From assembly GCA_022495005.1 (NCBI GenBank), contig JAGYXB010000508.1, positions 868,001 through 932,000 on the forward strand: a stretch of 64,000 nt of DNA, in the 5' to 3' direction. Under the pieces are notes generated by a model. It was not told the DNA's origin and searched no databases. It worked only from the letters and a program-made list of their open reading frames with translations. This DNA comes from Rhyacophila brunnea (taxonomy: Eukaryota; Arthropoda; Insecta; Trichoptera; Rhyacophilidae). Position numbers and translations under genes: made by a program. Positions 11,459 through 23,700 of this stretch are shown piece after piece; the stretch's first letter is position 1, and every line of letters begins with the position of its first letter.

Positions 11459-14400
11459 CAGTGGCGGCTCTAGCATATTTTAGTAAGTGGGGTCAGATGG
11501 CGTGAAATATCATATCAAATACATATTATATGTATACCTAATTAATGTCAATCAAAACGTATATTCTATTTTTATTAATATTTTGAATTCTAACATTAAT
11601 TGTGTGTACTTAAGTGATTTATTTTGTATAGTAGCTGTTGCTTTAGATTCTATAAATAATTCAAAGAAAACATACCTTTTGTAGCTATTACTTCATCTTC
11701 ATAAATGCCTCCTGTGTCCGAAAGAGTCTTATAATTAAATTCTACTCTTCTATTTTTTAGTTTGGCGAACCGGTCAATCACTTTGTTGTTGAAATCAGGA
11801 ACGGACTTGATGAATTCGTCTTCTATTGATAACATGGAAAGCGCATTCAGGCGTTCCTCACCGATTGTATTTCTTGAAGATGTTTTTATACGTTTCAGCG
11901 TCGAAAAACACCTTTCTGATTCTGAAGTCGTCATTGGGATCGTGATAATAATTTCTAAAAGTTTGGTGACTTCAGTAAATATCTCTTTTACATTATTCTC
12001 GTCCAATGACGCTAAGAGACAAGCGGCGGATTTTACATCACTAGTGAGTTCGTCATGTCCATACAGAATTTGTAATTCTGTTCTTAATTTATTTTTAAGT
12101 AGAAATGGATAATATTTAACCGCTATATCAAAATCTTTATCGGGAATTTTTTTTGAAAAATCTTTGAAAAATCTCACATCCACCAATCTTGCAGCGGTAA
12201 GATGGTCAGTATTTGAAAATCTATCGCTGACATGCACAACAATGACATCGCATGCTTCTTTCATCACGCGCTTCAAATCACTAGCGGAAAAATTTCTTTT
12301 ACATGTTAAATCAGCGTAGAGGTCTCCTAATTCATCCGTTTTCTCTCTTATTTTTAATATGGCTGCTTTAAAGTGTGTTATAGCTAAGTATGCTGAAATA
12401 TTATCTATGGAAACTTTTTGAAGTTTTTGAAATAAAATGTCAACTTCCGGCATAACTTGCGCGAAAAATGAAAGAAGGCAGCAGAATAACCTATCGTATA
12501 AAAGATTTAAGAGTCCACATGCTTCACTTAAAGTTACTGCATCCCACCCTGGATCTTCTTGAAATTTCAAAAAACACTCCCGCATCTCATTCAAATTTTC
12601 ATAAACAGTGTTTATCATACGCACAGAAAAATTCCACCTTGTTGCGCTAGGTCTTGGCATCCTCTGGTTCACAACATTGTCTAATAAACAGGTGCGTTTC
12701 GTGGACACTGAGAAAAATGATGAGAACCCAGAAATATTACCGAAGAATATTTTTAGTTCCTTGTGTGTTTTCGAACACAGTTGCTGCATTACAAGGTTCA
12801 ATTGATGAGCGTAACAATGCACAAAATGTGCGTATGGGAAATCAACCTTAATCTGTGCCTGCACACCATTTAAATTTCCTTTCATTACTGCCGCCCCATC
12901 ATAAGTTTGAGCTATCAATTTCTCGCGATTGATTCCACATCCACTCAGTACTAACTTTATTTCTGCTGTCAGGCCACTGGCCGATTTATCCACTAGTTTA
13001 GAATACTGCACAAATCGTTCAGTAACAGTCCCAAGTTTAGTAATATACCTTAATATTATAACCAACTGTGCTTTACAAGAAACATCGGTTGTTTCTTCCG
13101 CTTGGATTGAAACAAAATTCGTGGTAGATATCTCCTCTTTGAGGAGTTCTCTATATAAATCGTACATGCAGTCTAAAAGCTCATTTTGAATTGTTGAATG
13201 ACCTTTAAATGACGGCGAATTTTCGTAATAGTTTTTTAATATTAGATCATCTTCACATAGTAACTGGAACACTGAGCGAAACACTCCCGGCTTCAAGGAT
13301 TCGGAAGTCTCATCGCGGCCACGGATTCCAATTTCGCACGAACCACAAAGTCTTAACACAGAAATTATTTTTGAAAGTACATAAGTATCTATTTTTGTCA
13401 ACTTCTTGATTATGGCGTTGAATATTACGCCTATATACACTGTCTAATTTTTCAACAATATTTGATTTACCAAAAAGTTTTAATGTCACAGCATTTTTCA
13501 TGTGAGACGACGAAGTTTCGTGTGAAGTTAGCCTCTCTGATAAATGTTTTAAATCTGAATAACCAGATTGAGCCCAAACAGTTTCACCACCAAAAATTAA
13601 ACAAGGAAAACAAAATAGTCTTTTTAAGGATACACTTGCAGTCAACCACGTTTTTTTAGTAAACCATTCCGATTTAAATGTCAATTTTTTTTTGGTTTCA
13701 CTAGTTCATACACAATAACTAAATCACTAGGTTGATGAGGCCCTAATCGTTTCACTTCTAGTTTATCTTCAAATGTCAATGTACTGAACTTATATTTCAA
13801 TAAATAATCCACCTCATTCATCATAGTACCTACTTAATATTATTTATCAAAATTATTTTAGTAACGTGAGATGAAAACTATCTACAAATTTCAAAAATCA
13901 AATCTTAATCAAACTTCACAATACTAATAGAGAGTATGTATTAACAAATATAATTTAAAACTTATTTAAATAAATGGATGACCGTTAATCACTGACGTCT
14001 GACTGGCAAACTAAAACAACTTGTGACATATGTTGTATTATTATAATAATAATAATATGTACGTCAACTTTTACCTAGGTACTAACATTTTTTATGTAAG
14101 AGTGGGTATTTCTAGTGGCGACCCCTAGCCAGCACCAATACATGTACAGCTAAACGTGCATATGACGTGTTTAATGCTCTACACAGTCTCATAATTGCAT
14201 TGCTTGCATAAATATTTGTTTTGATTTGACGGGGTCCATTCCAGACGGTCCCGGCTACAAGGGAACTCGGAAAGCTCTCAGAACTGTGACCCGACATTAT
14301 CGTTATACGTACCTGCTACGTAGGTAGACTGAAGCATTAACAGGGTTGCGCCACGAAACAAGAATTAGGGATGGGTAAACGGTGCAAATAAAATATAGAC

Positions 14401-14534
14401 TTAATTAATTTATACAAAATCAATGTATTATGGTAGGAACGTATAACATGAATATCAATTGAATATTGATTATAGAATGATGATGAGGGGACCGGGGTCT
14501 GTCCCCTAGGTACCCAAAGGAAGAGCCGCCCCTG
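11459..14534 (-). mobile_element. structurally complete hAT transposon (3.08 kb)
   Basis: The left end reads CAGTGGCGGCTCT and the reverse complement of the right end reads CAGGGGCGGCTCT: hAT-type terminal inverted repeats with one mismatch in the first 13 bases. Identical 8-bp target duplications ATCCATGT flank it. It encodes a nearly full-length hAT transposase on the minus strand (11650-13824), with about 190 bp and 700 bp of non-coding sequence at the two ends. It sits in a cadherin intron, transcribed in the same direction as that gene. A subterminal TAGTGGCGACCCC string near 14113 resembles the terminus again. Confidence 0.95.
11650..13824 (-). pseudogene. hAT transposase (ZMYM1-like, TTF zinc finger type), two frameshifts
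   Basis: About 720 codons in three consecutive frames. The start ATGATG at 13824 opens MMNEVDYLLKYKF. A frameshift in a 9-base A run near 13685-13693 removes one base, then a TTF-type zinc-finger region follows (RLFCFPCLIFGG, then GYSDLKHLSERLTSHE). A second frameshift near 13390-13400 restores the original frame for a 596-codon stretch. Downstream are a DUF4371-like core with EETTDVS, AQTYDGAAVMKG, HCYAHQLNL and SATRW, and the C-terminal hATC region with TTSESERCFSTLKRIK. The family's first catalytic site is normally DETTD; here it reads EETTD. Length and domain order are otherwise complete, so this is a recently inactivated cut-and-paste transposase, or an active one if the frameshifts are sequencing errors. 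Confidence 0.92.
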
Positions 14535-14854
14535 ATCCATGTACTTTCGAGTAAGGATGAGTAGTAACATTCTGTTAGATACTTATGCAGCTTTTACGAA
14601 TAATTTTAAACAATAGTATGTACATCATTTTGAAAATAAACATAAATATATAATATACATATTATATTATTATGTAAGTATTAGAATAAATCTTGAATTA
14701 AGTGGGTTCAAAACATATTTGTCGGGATATTAACTAATTTAGCTACCGACCGAAATGTTCTTCTTTCAAAAAAATCCTATTAACTGGGTATGTTATTTTA
14801 GATGTTTCAAATTACGTCAAGAATATATTGAATACTACCTTTGTATTTTACATA

Positions 14855-15065
14855 TTGGTTGGTAACTACGATAGCCGAGCGACTTACGCATCGATTAATA
14901 ATGTCGTGGGTCCGAGGTTCGAATGCGAGGTTTGGAAAATATACATATTGTTTTTTAATGTGCGTTTGGACGTAATAGGTTGAGCAAGTGGCCAAAATCC
15001 ATTTCTCGTACAAATAAAAATCTGTCAATGTAAACAAACCTCCACTTCGTGGAAGCTCATATAAA
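14855..15065 (+). repeat. tRNA-derived SINE copy
   Basis: A pol III A-box-like string GATAGCCGAGCGACTT (about 14870-14885) is followed about 45 bases later by a B box GAGGTTCGAATGC (14914-14926). Tail sequence without coding potential follows. Spacing and order match a tRNA-type internal promoter, but there is no foldable acceptor stem, so it is a SINE rather than a tRNA gene. Confidence 0.65.
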
Positions 15066-15706
15066 TGTTCTTATCAGAATGGGATATAGTAAAAAAATAT
15101 AATTAGCAACTTGATTTATAGATGGGGTTAGGATTCATATTTTCTTTTTACTTTTGATGCCTTTGCACTTGGTAATATTTTTTATTCAATACTACATACA
15201 ATTTAAAAATCTAGCAATATTTTTATTGAAAATATTTAAGAAAAAAATACTACTTTGAGATTAAAAAATAGTGAATGCAGAAGTAATTAGTTTAAATTAA
15301 CTTATTTAATAAACACACATTGATGAGATTTGAGTAAAAAATATATTTACTTTTATGATCTCTTTCTTTTATATATAATAGTAAGTAATGGTACTTAAAA
15401 TCAGTCTTAACTAACGGGGGTGAGGGAAAAGCTAAATGATTAAGATTGATCTGTTAAACATTTGAAAGCTGTCTTTTTATACCCACTCTTATCTTTAACA
15501 CGGTTGTAAAAATCGGAAAATGTAAATATTTTTGATATTCATGTCTGATGTCTGACTATGTAGGTAGATGATTTACGTATTGTAAAAGTACATTCATATA
15601 GCATGGGAAATATCTAGTAAATATTAAATTAGTAATGAATCTTTTTGTTGACATCGAGTTGAGTTTATCTTGAATGGTGAAAGCAAGCAGTTTTAATGCC
15701 AATAAG

Positions 15707-16552
15707 CAGTGGCGCACCCAGGATTTAATATTGGGGGGCCCAAGGAAGAGAATGTAAATTAGTTCTATATGCTCTTTTTCTTCTTCACAGCCTAATTTCT
15801 CGTTTATCGGTCTTTTGTCTATTGCACTCGGTGTACCTACACCATGGTCCCCACATCCTGAAACGGGCCCTCAGGCTAGGATATTTCGGGCCCCCCTACC
15901 TACCGCTGAGATTAAAGGCAGTGTGAAACACTACATTAACGTTTTTCATATTGTGTTTTAGTTCAAATTAAGGGTAGGTACTTATACAGTGAATTATTGG
16001 CGATTTTTATTACATCTACTTTAATAATGGAGCTGTCGAGTATCGACACATAACAATCAAAAAATATGTTGCACAATTATATAAGTAATTGAAAATGTTC
16101 ATAGTTATGAAGTATAATAGCGCCGCAGGCGACTTTTTTTACTATAAAAGCTAATTTATGATGTGTGTTTATCTCACTTATCTGGTCAACCCGACACGCC
16201 GGGCCCCCCACAGCCCGGGCCCCAGGCTAGAGCCCTGTCAGCCCTCCCCAGCCATGACCTACACCACTCCGGAATTCGGGTGGACACCGAGAATTTTTTG
16301 ACAGTTCCATTAGGGATTGGGTTTCTAAAAAAACTTGACATTAGTGTTTCGAAATTTTTGTGTTAGAAATTAAAATCTAAGAATTTTTTCTAAAAAGGGT
16401 GCTGGAGAATTATTACAAATCGTTTTTTTGCCGTGTTTTTATTTGTCAAAGCCCAAATAGTTTATTGGCTTTCAATGTTTAAAATCATTCTGATAATTTT
16501 CATTTTTGGGGGGTGCCAGGGCCCCTTGGCTCCCCCCCTGGGTGCGCCACTG
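15707..16552. mobile_element. non-autonomous hAT element with 8-bp target duplication
   Basis: Termini CAGTGGCGCACCCAGG and CCTGGGTGCGCCACTG are perfect 16-bp inverted repeats. Identical duplications CCAATAAG flank it at 15699-15706 and 16553-16560. Beyond the termini, GGGGGGCCCAAGG on the left mirrors GGGCCCCTTGGC on the right. The 846-bp interior has no transposase. The GC-rich interior patch at 16195-16280 gives a short open frame that I do not believe is a gene. Confidence 0.95.
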
Positions 16553-17822
16553 CCAATAAGTATAAGTATTTACTCAAAGAGCGAACAAAGCCTACGGAAT
16601 TAAAGCTATGGTGAATACATATCGTGAAAAACATTAATCTACCATGAGAAAATCCAATCGGAAAACTTGAAAAGTCCTAGTCAAGACTAATTGAGTATGC
16701 GAATCACAGAGAAACTTTTGGGCAGGTTAATACTTTGGGTATGTAGGTATATCTACACCAAGACATGACCCTGGATCTTGTAAAATATTCCATTAATCAA
16801 GGATGATAATCCAATCAATCTCTATTGTTTTACCTGCCAATATTAATAGACATTAATAGCTTATACGGGATTGATGTAGTACTGGAATATGTCAGACGTT
16901 AATTTGATTGATAGTAATGGTCGAAAAGAGACCCGGATTAATAATATCATAAGATAGATGTCTGGCCAATTCAATGTCTCAAAGGATATTTATTTGAAAA
17001 ATGATTGTCTTTATTCAATAGTCTGCGAAAATATTATTCAGTAATGAGAAAAGACCCGCGAATCGTTATTACCTCTTACAGGCCGAAAATATTCGACGAT
17101 TCTCCGAATATTTATGTTCTATCAATTTATATCTTATTGGATGTTAGTAATCAATATGTATTATTTTATATGGTTAATTATTTTGTTATGTTTAGTCATT
17201 AATTGTAACTATCAATTATTATTTATATGTAAGAAATTATTGAAAATTACAATTAAAAATATCGAAATAGATAAAATATATTTTCAATAGATTTATTGCG
17301 AGACCCATATCATTTAAAGCGCATAAAATATAGATGCTTAAATAATATTATATAATTTATAACCCTTCGTTAATATAAATCACTTCATTGTGAGTAAGCG
17401 TAAAAAGATAAGCTTAGTTTTTGGTGTTTATATAATTTATGTGCATGTGTAGTTCGAAGAATTTTATAAGGCTATAAATTCTAATGCTTAGATAAGTTCA
17501 TAAATTATTGAGATATAATAATTTTATTATTTTACCTCCAACATAATGTATGTAGATAAACATACAAATTGTATGCATTAATATAATAATAATAATGTAA
17601 TCTTTATTTTATTATTAGGTACACATACTTTATACATTTTAAATTATCTTAAATTAGGAACAAATAATTATTGTACCTACCTAGATACCTACATACGCAA
17701 AAGATTATAATTAATAATAATAATATAACAATTATAGAAGCCCAATGAAAGTAGTGTATTTAGTTATATAAGTAAGTGAAACCATCATAAACACTCAACC
17801 TTTGATAAAATCACATAAATAT

Positions 17823-17895
17823 ATTGTGTCCTCACCGGGGTCAAACCTGGAGCTCCCAAATGAAAGGCCAGTACCTTACTAATACACCATGATTG
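17823..17895 (-). repeat. tRNA-derived SINE head or tRNA-like relic
   Basis: On the minus strand an A-box-like string TGGTGTATTAGTAAGG is followed by a B box CCAGGTTTGACCCC (complement of 17837-17850) at tRNA-like spacing. No matching acceptor stem is present. A TA microsatellite follows at about 17899-17914. Confidence 0.6.
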
Positions 17896-18296
17896 ATTAG
17901 TATATATATATATATGGACTTGATACTGAGTATACAAAACATACTTGATAACCTTAGTAGGTCCCTATCAATAAGTCTTTATAATATATATATTACTATT
18001 CTATTACTACTCTCTAATGAGATTATAATATTATTATCTATGTATATATTAAGGAGGGCACTTGTATATTATTATGTTTTACCTGTTTTCTCTACATAGG
18101 TTTTGCTATTGTAAGTGCACTTAATGACTTTCTAAGCTTGTTTATAGGAACACATAAGACGATTATCGGCTTTGCACTTAAAATACGACTGCTAATTGAA
18201 AATGGAACGTTATTATTTATGCACTCAATTTATAATGGCACTCCTGCATATTGCACAAGCCATTCTGTTTAATGTGAGATAATTTTGACTCTAAGA

Positions 18297-19338
18297 CAGT
18301 GGTTTCCAAACTTTATGTTACTACGCCTCCCTTTTAAAAAAAACTAATCTTGGCGCCTCCCCCCCTTTATTTCATTAAATAATACAGACACCTAAATTAG
18401 TCAACAATGTACTAATACAAAAATGAAAGTACTTATATATTCATTTTTAAATTAATTTGTTTTTCAAGCGAAGAATGTGCTTGTTTATTAGCACAATCAA
18501 TTTCAATAGTAGTCAATCCAATCATTGACAAATGGATTCTATCATAGGCCCTGAAGCGGGCCCCGAGATCACGATCTTTCAACCACATATTTAAAATATT
18601 TAACAGCCCTGAAACAGAACAGTGCCGCATGCGACTTTTTTACTATTAATAAAGTAATGTTAAAAGTGCATTATCATACTAAACAAGAACTCAGTAAATA
18701 GATTTTTGTTTGCTTCAATATATATCTGGCGTAGAAATAATTTAAATGTGGACACATGGCGAACTTATTTTTTTTGTAATTTTGATTTCCAAAGCTCAAA
18801 ATTTTTATGAATGCCTTCACTTTGTCTTTTTAAATCAGTAAATGCATAAGTGGTCCTTGCATTGACTTATCCGCTCATTTTTTTTTTAAATTTCAACCAA
18901 ATACAAAAAAATTGTCGTTCCCAAACAAACTTGCGTCAAATTTCAATTGACCCTTTTATTCAGACTTCATTTTTTCACGAGATAGCCAGTGCGCTTCACA
19001 GTAGTGTAGAAGTGAGGTATTATAAAATTTGTCTCCATATTCTCAGACAGGTTTGCAAACAACCTTTTATAAAACTGTTTTTTTTGTATAGTTTATAACT
19101 AGCGGCAGTTTTATAAACTATACATTTGCAAACTGCAAACCTGTGGCTACATTATTTTTTTCTTCAATTGTAAATAAATTCAACATCTACATATTCAAAT
19201 ATATATTTGTCACGTCACTTTCACTGTATAAAAATATAGATTCGGGTTTTAAGTGAATTATGTTAAACTTTTCGTTCCTCCCTTAGCAACACTCCGCGCC
19301 TCCCCAGGGAGGCGCGCCTCCCAGTTTGGAAATCGCTG
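18297..19338. mobile_element. hAT-type non-autonomous element with 8-bp target duplication
   Basis: The left end CAGTGGTTTCCAAACTT is inverted at the right end as AGTTTGGAAATCGCTG, with GGCGCCTCC/GGAGGCGC blocks just inside both ends. Identical direct repeats CTCTAAGA lie at 18289-18296 and 19339-19346. The interior (1042 bp) holds no recognisable transposase. Inside it, 19087-19098 and 19113-19124 form a 12-bp inverted repeat (GTATAGTTTATA). Confidence 0.93.
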
Positions 19339-19594
19339 CTCTAAGATAATTTAATTTAGGTACAATATTATTATTATCTACGCGTACTTCAAGCATTTTG
19401 ATTTATGAACAAATTGTTAAGAGTTCTCTTCGAAATTAAGCCTTTATCGTTATTAAAATTGTACGAGGAATGCTTGAGAATACTTAGAAACGGAGAAATT
19501 ATTGTTAACATTCGTTCATGGGTTATGCATTTATTTTATATTGTTTCTAACAAAATCAATGAGTGAACGTATGGGTATATCGAAAGGTCTAGAA

Positions 19595-20379
19595 CAGGGA
19601 TGGCGAACCTTTTTACGAACGCGTGCCAAAATTTCCCAAATATAAGTTTTCAACTGTCCGACATGCCAAGCAGTTTTTTTATGCCGATTTTTTTTAAAGT
19701 TTTTTTTAAAAAAAAAATAGTTAAGAATTCTATTAAAAAGGTTTAAAAATTACAATTGAGTTATTGATATTCTATCTTTCATAATTTTTCCAACCAATCT
19801 TCTTTCATAATATATTCTTCATCACTGTGCGGTTTTCCATTTATAGAGATTATGTTTGAGGTAAAATAACAAGCAGTTATTATTATTTGAGTGACTGCCG
19901 ATAATTAATTTCATAAGGCTTGTTGATTGAATATTTTTATTCTTAATTCCCCGATCTCAAGAACCACCGACTTATGCAATGGTATATTTACAATAAATGG
20001 AATGATAAGTCTTTAAAATGATTTGCCTGCATTTTTTTATACAATGCGATTTGTCACTATTTATGCATGAATTTCGTTGTTTCCGTTTGCGCATCGATTG
20101 GTACCTAAACATAATATGAAAAACCGAAGAAAATACGCATGGGTATGTCGTCATTGTTTTTTAATATTATAATATAAGTAAGTACTTAAGTACTTATATA
20201 ATAATATATACATATTTGTAAAACTTAAAAAAAACATTACTTATATAATATATTACTATTATATATTCTTATATAAAATAGTAATATTTCTTTTCTCTTC
20301 AAAATGAAACATTTGCGTGCCATGCAAAATCATATCGCTTGCCACTGGCGGCACGCGTGCCATAGGTTCGCTACCGTTG
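19595..20379. mobile_element. hAT-type non-autonomous element, older copy
   Basis: The left end CAGGGATGGCGAACCTTTT pairs imperfectly with the reverse complement of the right end, CAACGGTAGCGAACCTA. Just inside, CGCGTGCCAAAAT on the left mirrors GGCACGCGTGCC on the right. Flanking 8-mers GTCTAGAA and GTCTATGT differ at two or three positions, consistent with a decayed duplication. CAGGGNTGGCGAACC is a typical hAT terminus. Nothing coding is recognisable in the 785 bp. Confidence 0.8.
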
Positions 20380-20814
20380 GTCTATGTGTTAAAAGTAATA
20401 ACAAATACGAATGAAGAGAGTTGGGTTTTTGTTTCTTTTTAGCAATTTTCTACATTAAACCATTCATGTAAACTATGTAACCACATTGTTGTAAAGTTTT
20501 TTTTATAGTATGAAGATGTTATCTTTGTAATAGAGGTGCAGTTTAATCGTAAAAATGTGTGATGATTTACCTAATACACATTTTTATGCATACATAATGT
20601 ATTAATATAAATTTTCAGCAGCATTAAAAAAATACTTCTACAAAAGTTATCTTATAAAGCTATTTTAACTTATGAGATTTTTGAAGTGTATTAATAATGT
20701 GTAGATCTACCAGCTTATACATGCTAGTAAAAATAAAAGTTTTCAAAATATTTTATTAGCATTAAAAACTTTTAGTATTGGTCACTAAATTTTAACAAAC
20801 GTAATGTTCTCTCT

Positions 20815-20990
20815 TGTGGTGGAGTAGTGAAGTGAACTCATACACTTATTTAATACGAATTCGAGTCCGATGACAGGATAAATAAAATTCATATGTTGTG
20901 TTTTCTTTAATATATGTTTGAATCCAGAACATCACTCCATGGAGTTGAGTTAATTTATTGCTAATAATGATTTCTTATAAAAAAGCGTCA
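20815..20990 (+). repeat. tRNA-derived SINE copy
   Basis: The A-box string TGGTGGAGTAGTGAAG (from 20816) is close to the tRNA consensus, and the B box AATTCGAGTCC lies at 20858-20868. The downstream tail includes GAATCCAGAACATCACTCC. No acceptor stem is visible. Confidence 0.6.
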
Positions 20991-23574
20991 GTTGAGATAA
21001 CCTCTACTTTGTGGACGATTGTGTGCTCAACGTTCGAGCAGCGAAAACGGTGATTAATTAAGATAAAAGATAGGTAGTTATATAGTATTCATTCATAAAA
21101 GGGGGTCGTAAACATGATTTAAAAATAAATAATATGTAGTTCAATAATTATTATAGGAAAGGAAACAGATAAAGGCTGTTCTGAAAATGTAAGTAGGTAC
21201 TATATTATTATTTGGGTAGATAAATGTGTAATTTTTCTATGAGGTATACTTCAATTAAAAATATGAAAAAATTGCGACTTAAAATTTAAATTGGATTGGT
21301 ACAATATGAATGAGTTATCTAACGGTACCTATATCGATCAATAATTCAAATCCAATCCTCAGCGAAAGACTAAATTGATTGCCGTCGAATGCCCGATATG
21401 ATAATACAATACGATTTCTTAAATCTTTTGGGTAATACATTTGAAGGCGATCAATATTTATTATTCACTGTATTCCTACTGGAAACAATATTCACTGGAA
21501 TACTTTTATTTTGAATACTAGCAGAGATTTTTCAGTCATGTTTTTGTAATTATATTATTACAATTACAATTAAACGCCTGATTTTCTACTTTCGACTTCT
21601 GTTTCCCGTCGAGCGTTACAGTTAGAAATACCAAAAATAGGAGGGCCCTACGGGATTCTATACCCAATTAAAAATAGCCCCAAAATAATATAGTAATAAT
21701 TTATTTATTATTGATAAAATTGTGAAAATAATAAAAAACAGCTTTATGAATTTTAATATTGAATATTACTTATAAATACTAGAGGATTAATACTTTTATT
21801 TCATTGATATTTCGCCGCAAACATTTAATATTTTGTTTTCGATGGGTTATATAATAACTTCTGAAGATTGGACAAATAAACAAATATATATTTTAAAAAT
21901 ATTTATATACTTATATCTATCTATCTGTCAAAAGAAATATATTATTTTGTTTTTATTCATAAGCCTTTTGTTATGAAAAGTGTCTTCATACTGTATTATG
22001 AGGATACAGGATTTACTTCGGAAGAATTGAAATATTAATATCGCAGCGTTTTAATCTTTAACTGACAAAATAGACTATTCCAGAGTTCAATAATAATATT
22101 ACGATTTAACAGAATAAATGTGATTATGTTGTCATATCTTTGATATTTCGACAAAAACTTTTGATATTTCAATTGAAATGGTTTTAAAAAAATTCAATCG
22201 TTTGATAAAAAAGTTTTGTTACTATTTAAGACAAAATGTATTTTTTTTAAAATAACCATACTTCAGGCATTCTGACAATTTTTGTGGAAGTTAATTAATA
22301 ATTTTCTTAGATATGTATCCAATCGATGTATAAAACTGTTATTGAAATTGGTCATATGTGCTTAAAAACCTGATAATATGTTTTATTAGAAGATTTAAAA
22401 TCATCAATATAATATGCATTTTAAATAGGTACCTAGTTAAGATATACAAAATACGAATAAAAAATCACATTTTAGCTTCAGATAAAATAAATGCTTAATT
22501 GATTTTTTAGCTTTCATCAGAATGCTTGCGATATGTTTTCTATTTATTAAATGTTTGTTACAAACAAGCGTTCTCCAAATACAAAATACAGAGATTTCGA
22601 TCATTTCTTTATACCTATTATAACTATTTTTAATGACACAGCCAAAATTTGTTGCTAGCCTCTGATTATATAATATACACTGACACAAATGAAACTAATT
22701 GCTAAGTCTAGTCGGAGGAGCTTTCTAAGGCTGAGCTTTAAGTTTATGCTATAATTCGAGTTGATAGAGTTTACACTTCTATTGATTGATGATCTCCCAT
22801 TAATGTTATGGTTCACGCAGATAAACTAGTTGACTGGTTTATTATTTTAGGAATATGGTAGATAGCTAAATAGAGACAGTTTCATCCCAAAGTACTAAAT
22901 AGATAGAAATGTACAGTCTTCAGATGATCTGTATTAACCTACATAAATTAATATTATATTGGGTCAATTGGCTGGGATGAAATTAGGGAATATAGTAATC
23001 AGCTATATAATGACTATTTATATATAATCTCACATGTAAATTCCACTACTCATTATACACGGTCTTAATCGGGAATATCACGGGGCGTCATGAAATAGTG
23101 AGGCGTCTACAATTTTTTAGGCTTCGTAATATTTAGTGAACATAAGACACAAAAAAGTAGCGTCACCACGTACCTACTCAAGTGTGATTTGATAGGGTTT
23201 ACTAGATTTTATTCTTAAAAAATGCTCACCGCGGAGAGGTGATAAGAAACTAGAAAAATAAACCTATACAAAAAAGAAGTTTAATAAATTCGAGCTAAGT
23301 GAGATCCTATTTTTTGCCGTATGACACTGTGAAAATGTCGGATGGGCCGAAGGCTCAGAATAACTTCATCTTTTTCATACATATTTCAGGATATTTCTAG
23401 AAGATGTGGTAACTATCCTGAGATTTACAGCCACATAGATATGTGGGCTGACCACTTTTTATACATGTATTTATTTATATATGTTTACAATTAATTTCAG
23501 ACTATTCGGACAGATCTGCTTACAACGCATTACAAACTTTATAATAACTCATGATTATTGATGCACGTCAGTGG

Positions 23575-23700
23575 ACCAGCCGAGGACGAGTGGTAGGGAG
23601 TCAGATTCTGAAGACGTGGATCGGTAGTTACAATTCCGCAGCTGATACATTCCTTGATATATTCAATATGTATTTGGATCGGGACTAGCTATTGTTATAT
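23575..23700 (+). repeat. possible tRNA-derived SINE copy
   Basis: The string CAGCCGAGGACGAGTGGTAG (from 23577) resembles an A box of the same type as other SINEs here. The expected B box is degenerate (GTAGTTACAATTCCG, about 23624-23638). Weak on its own; supported mainly by the similar copies elsewhere in the window. Confidence 0.35.
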
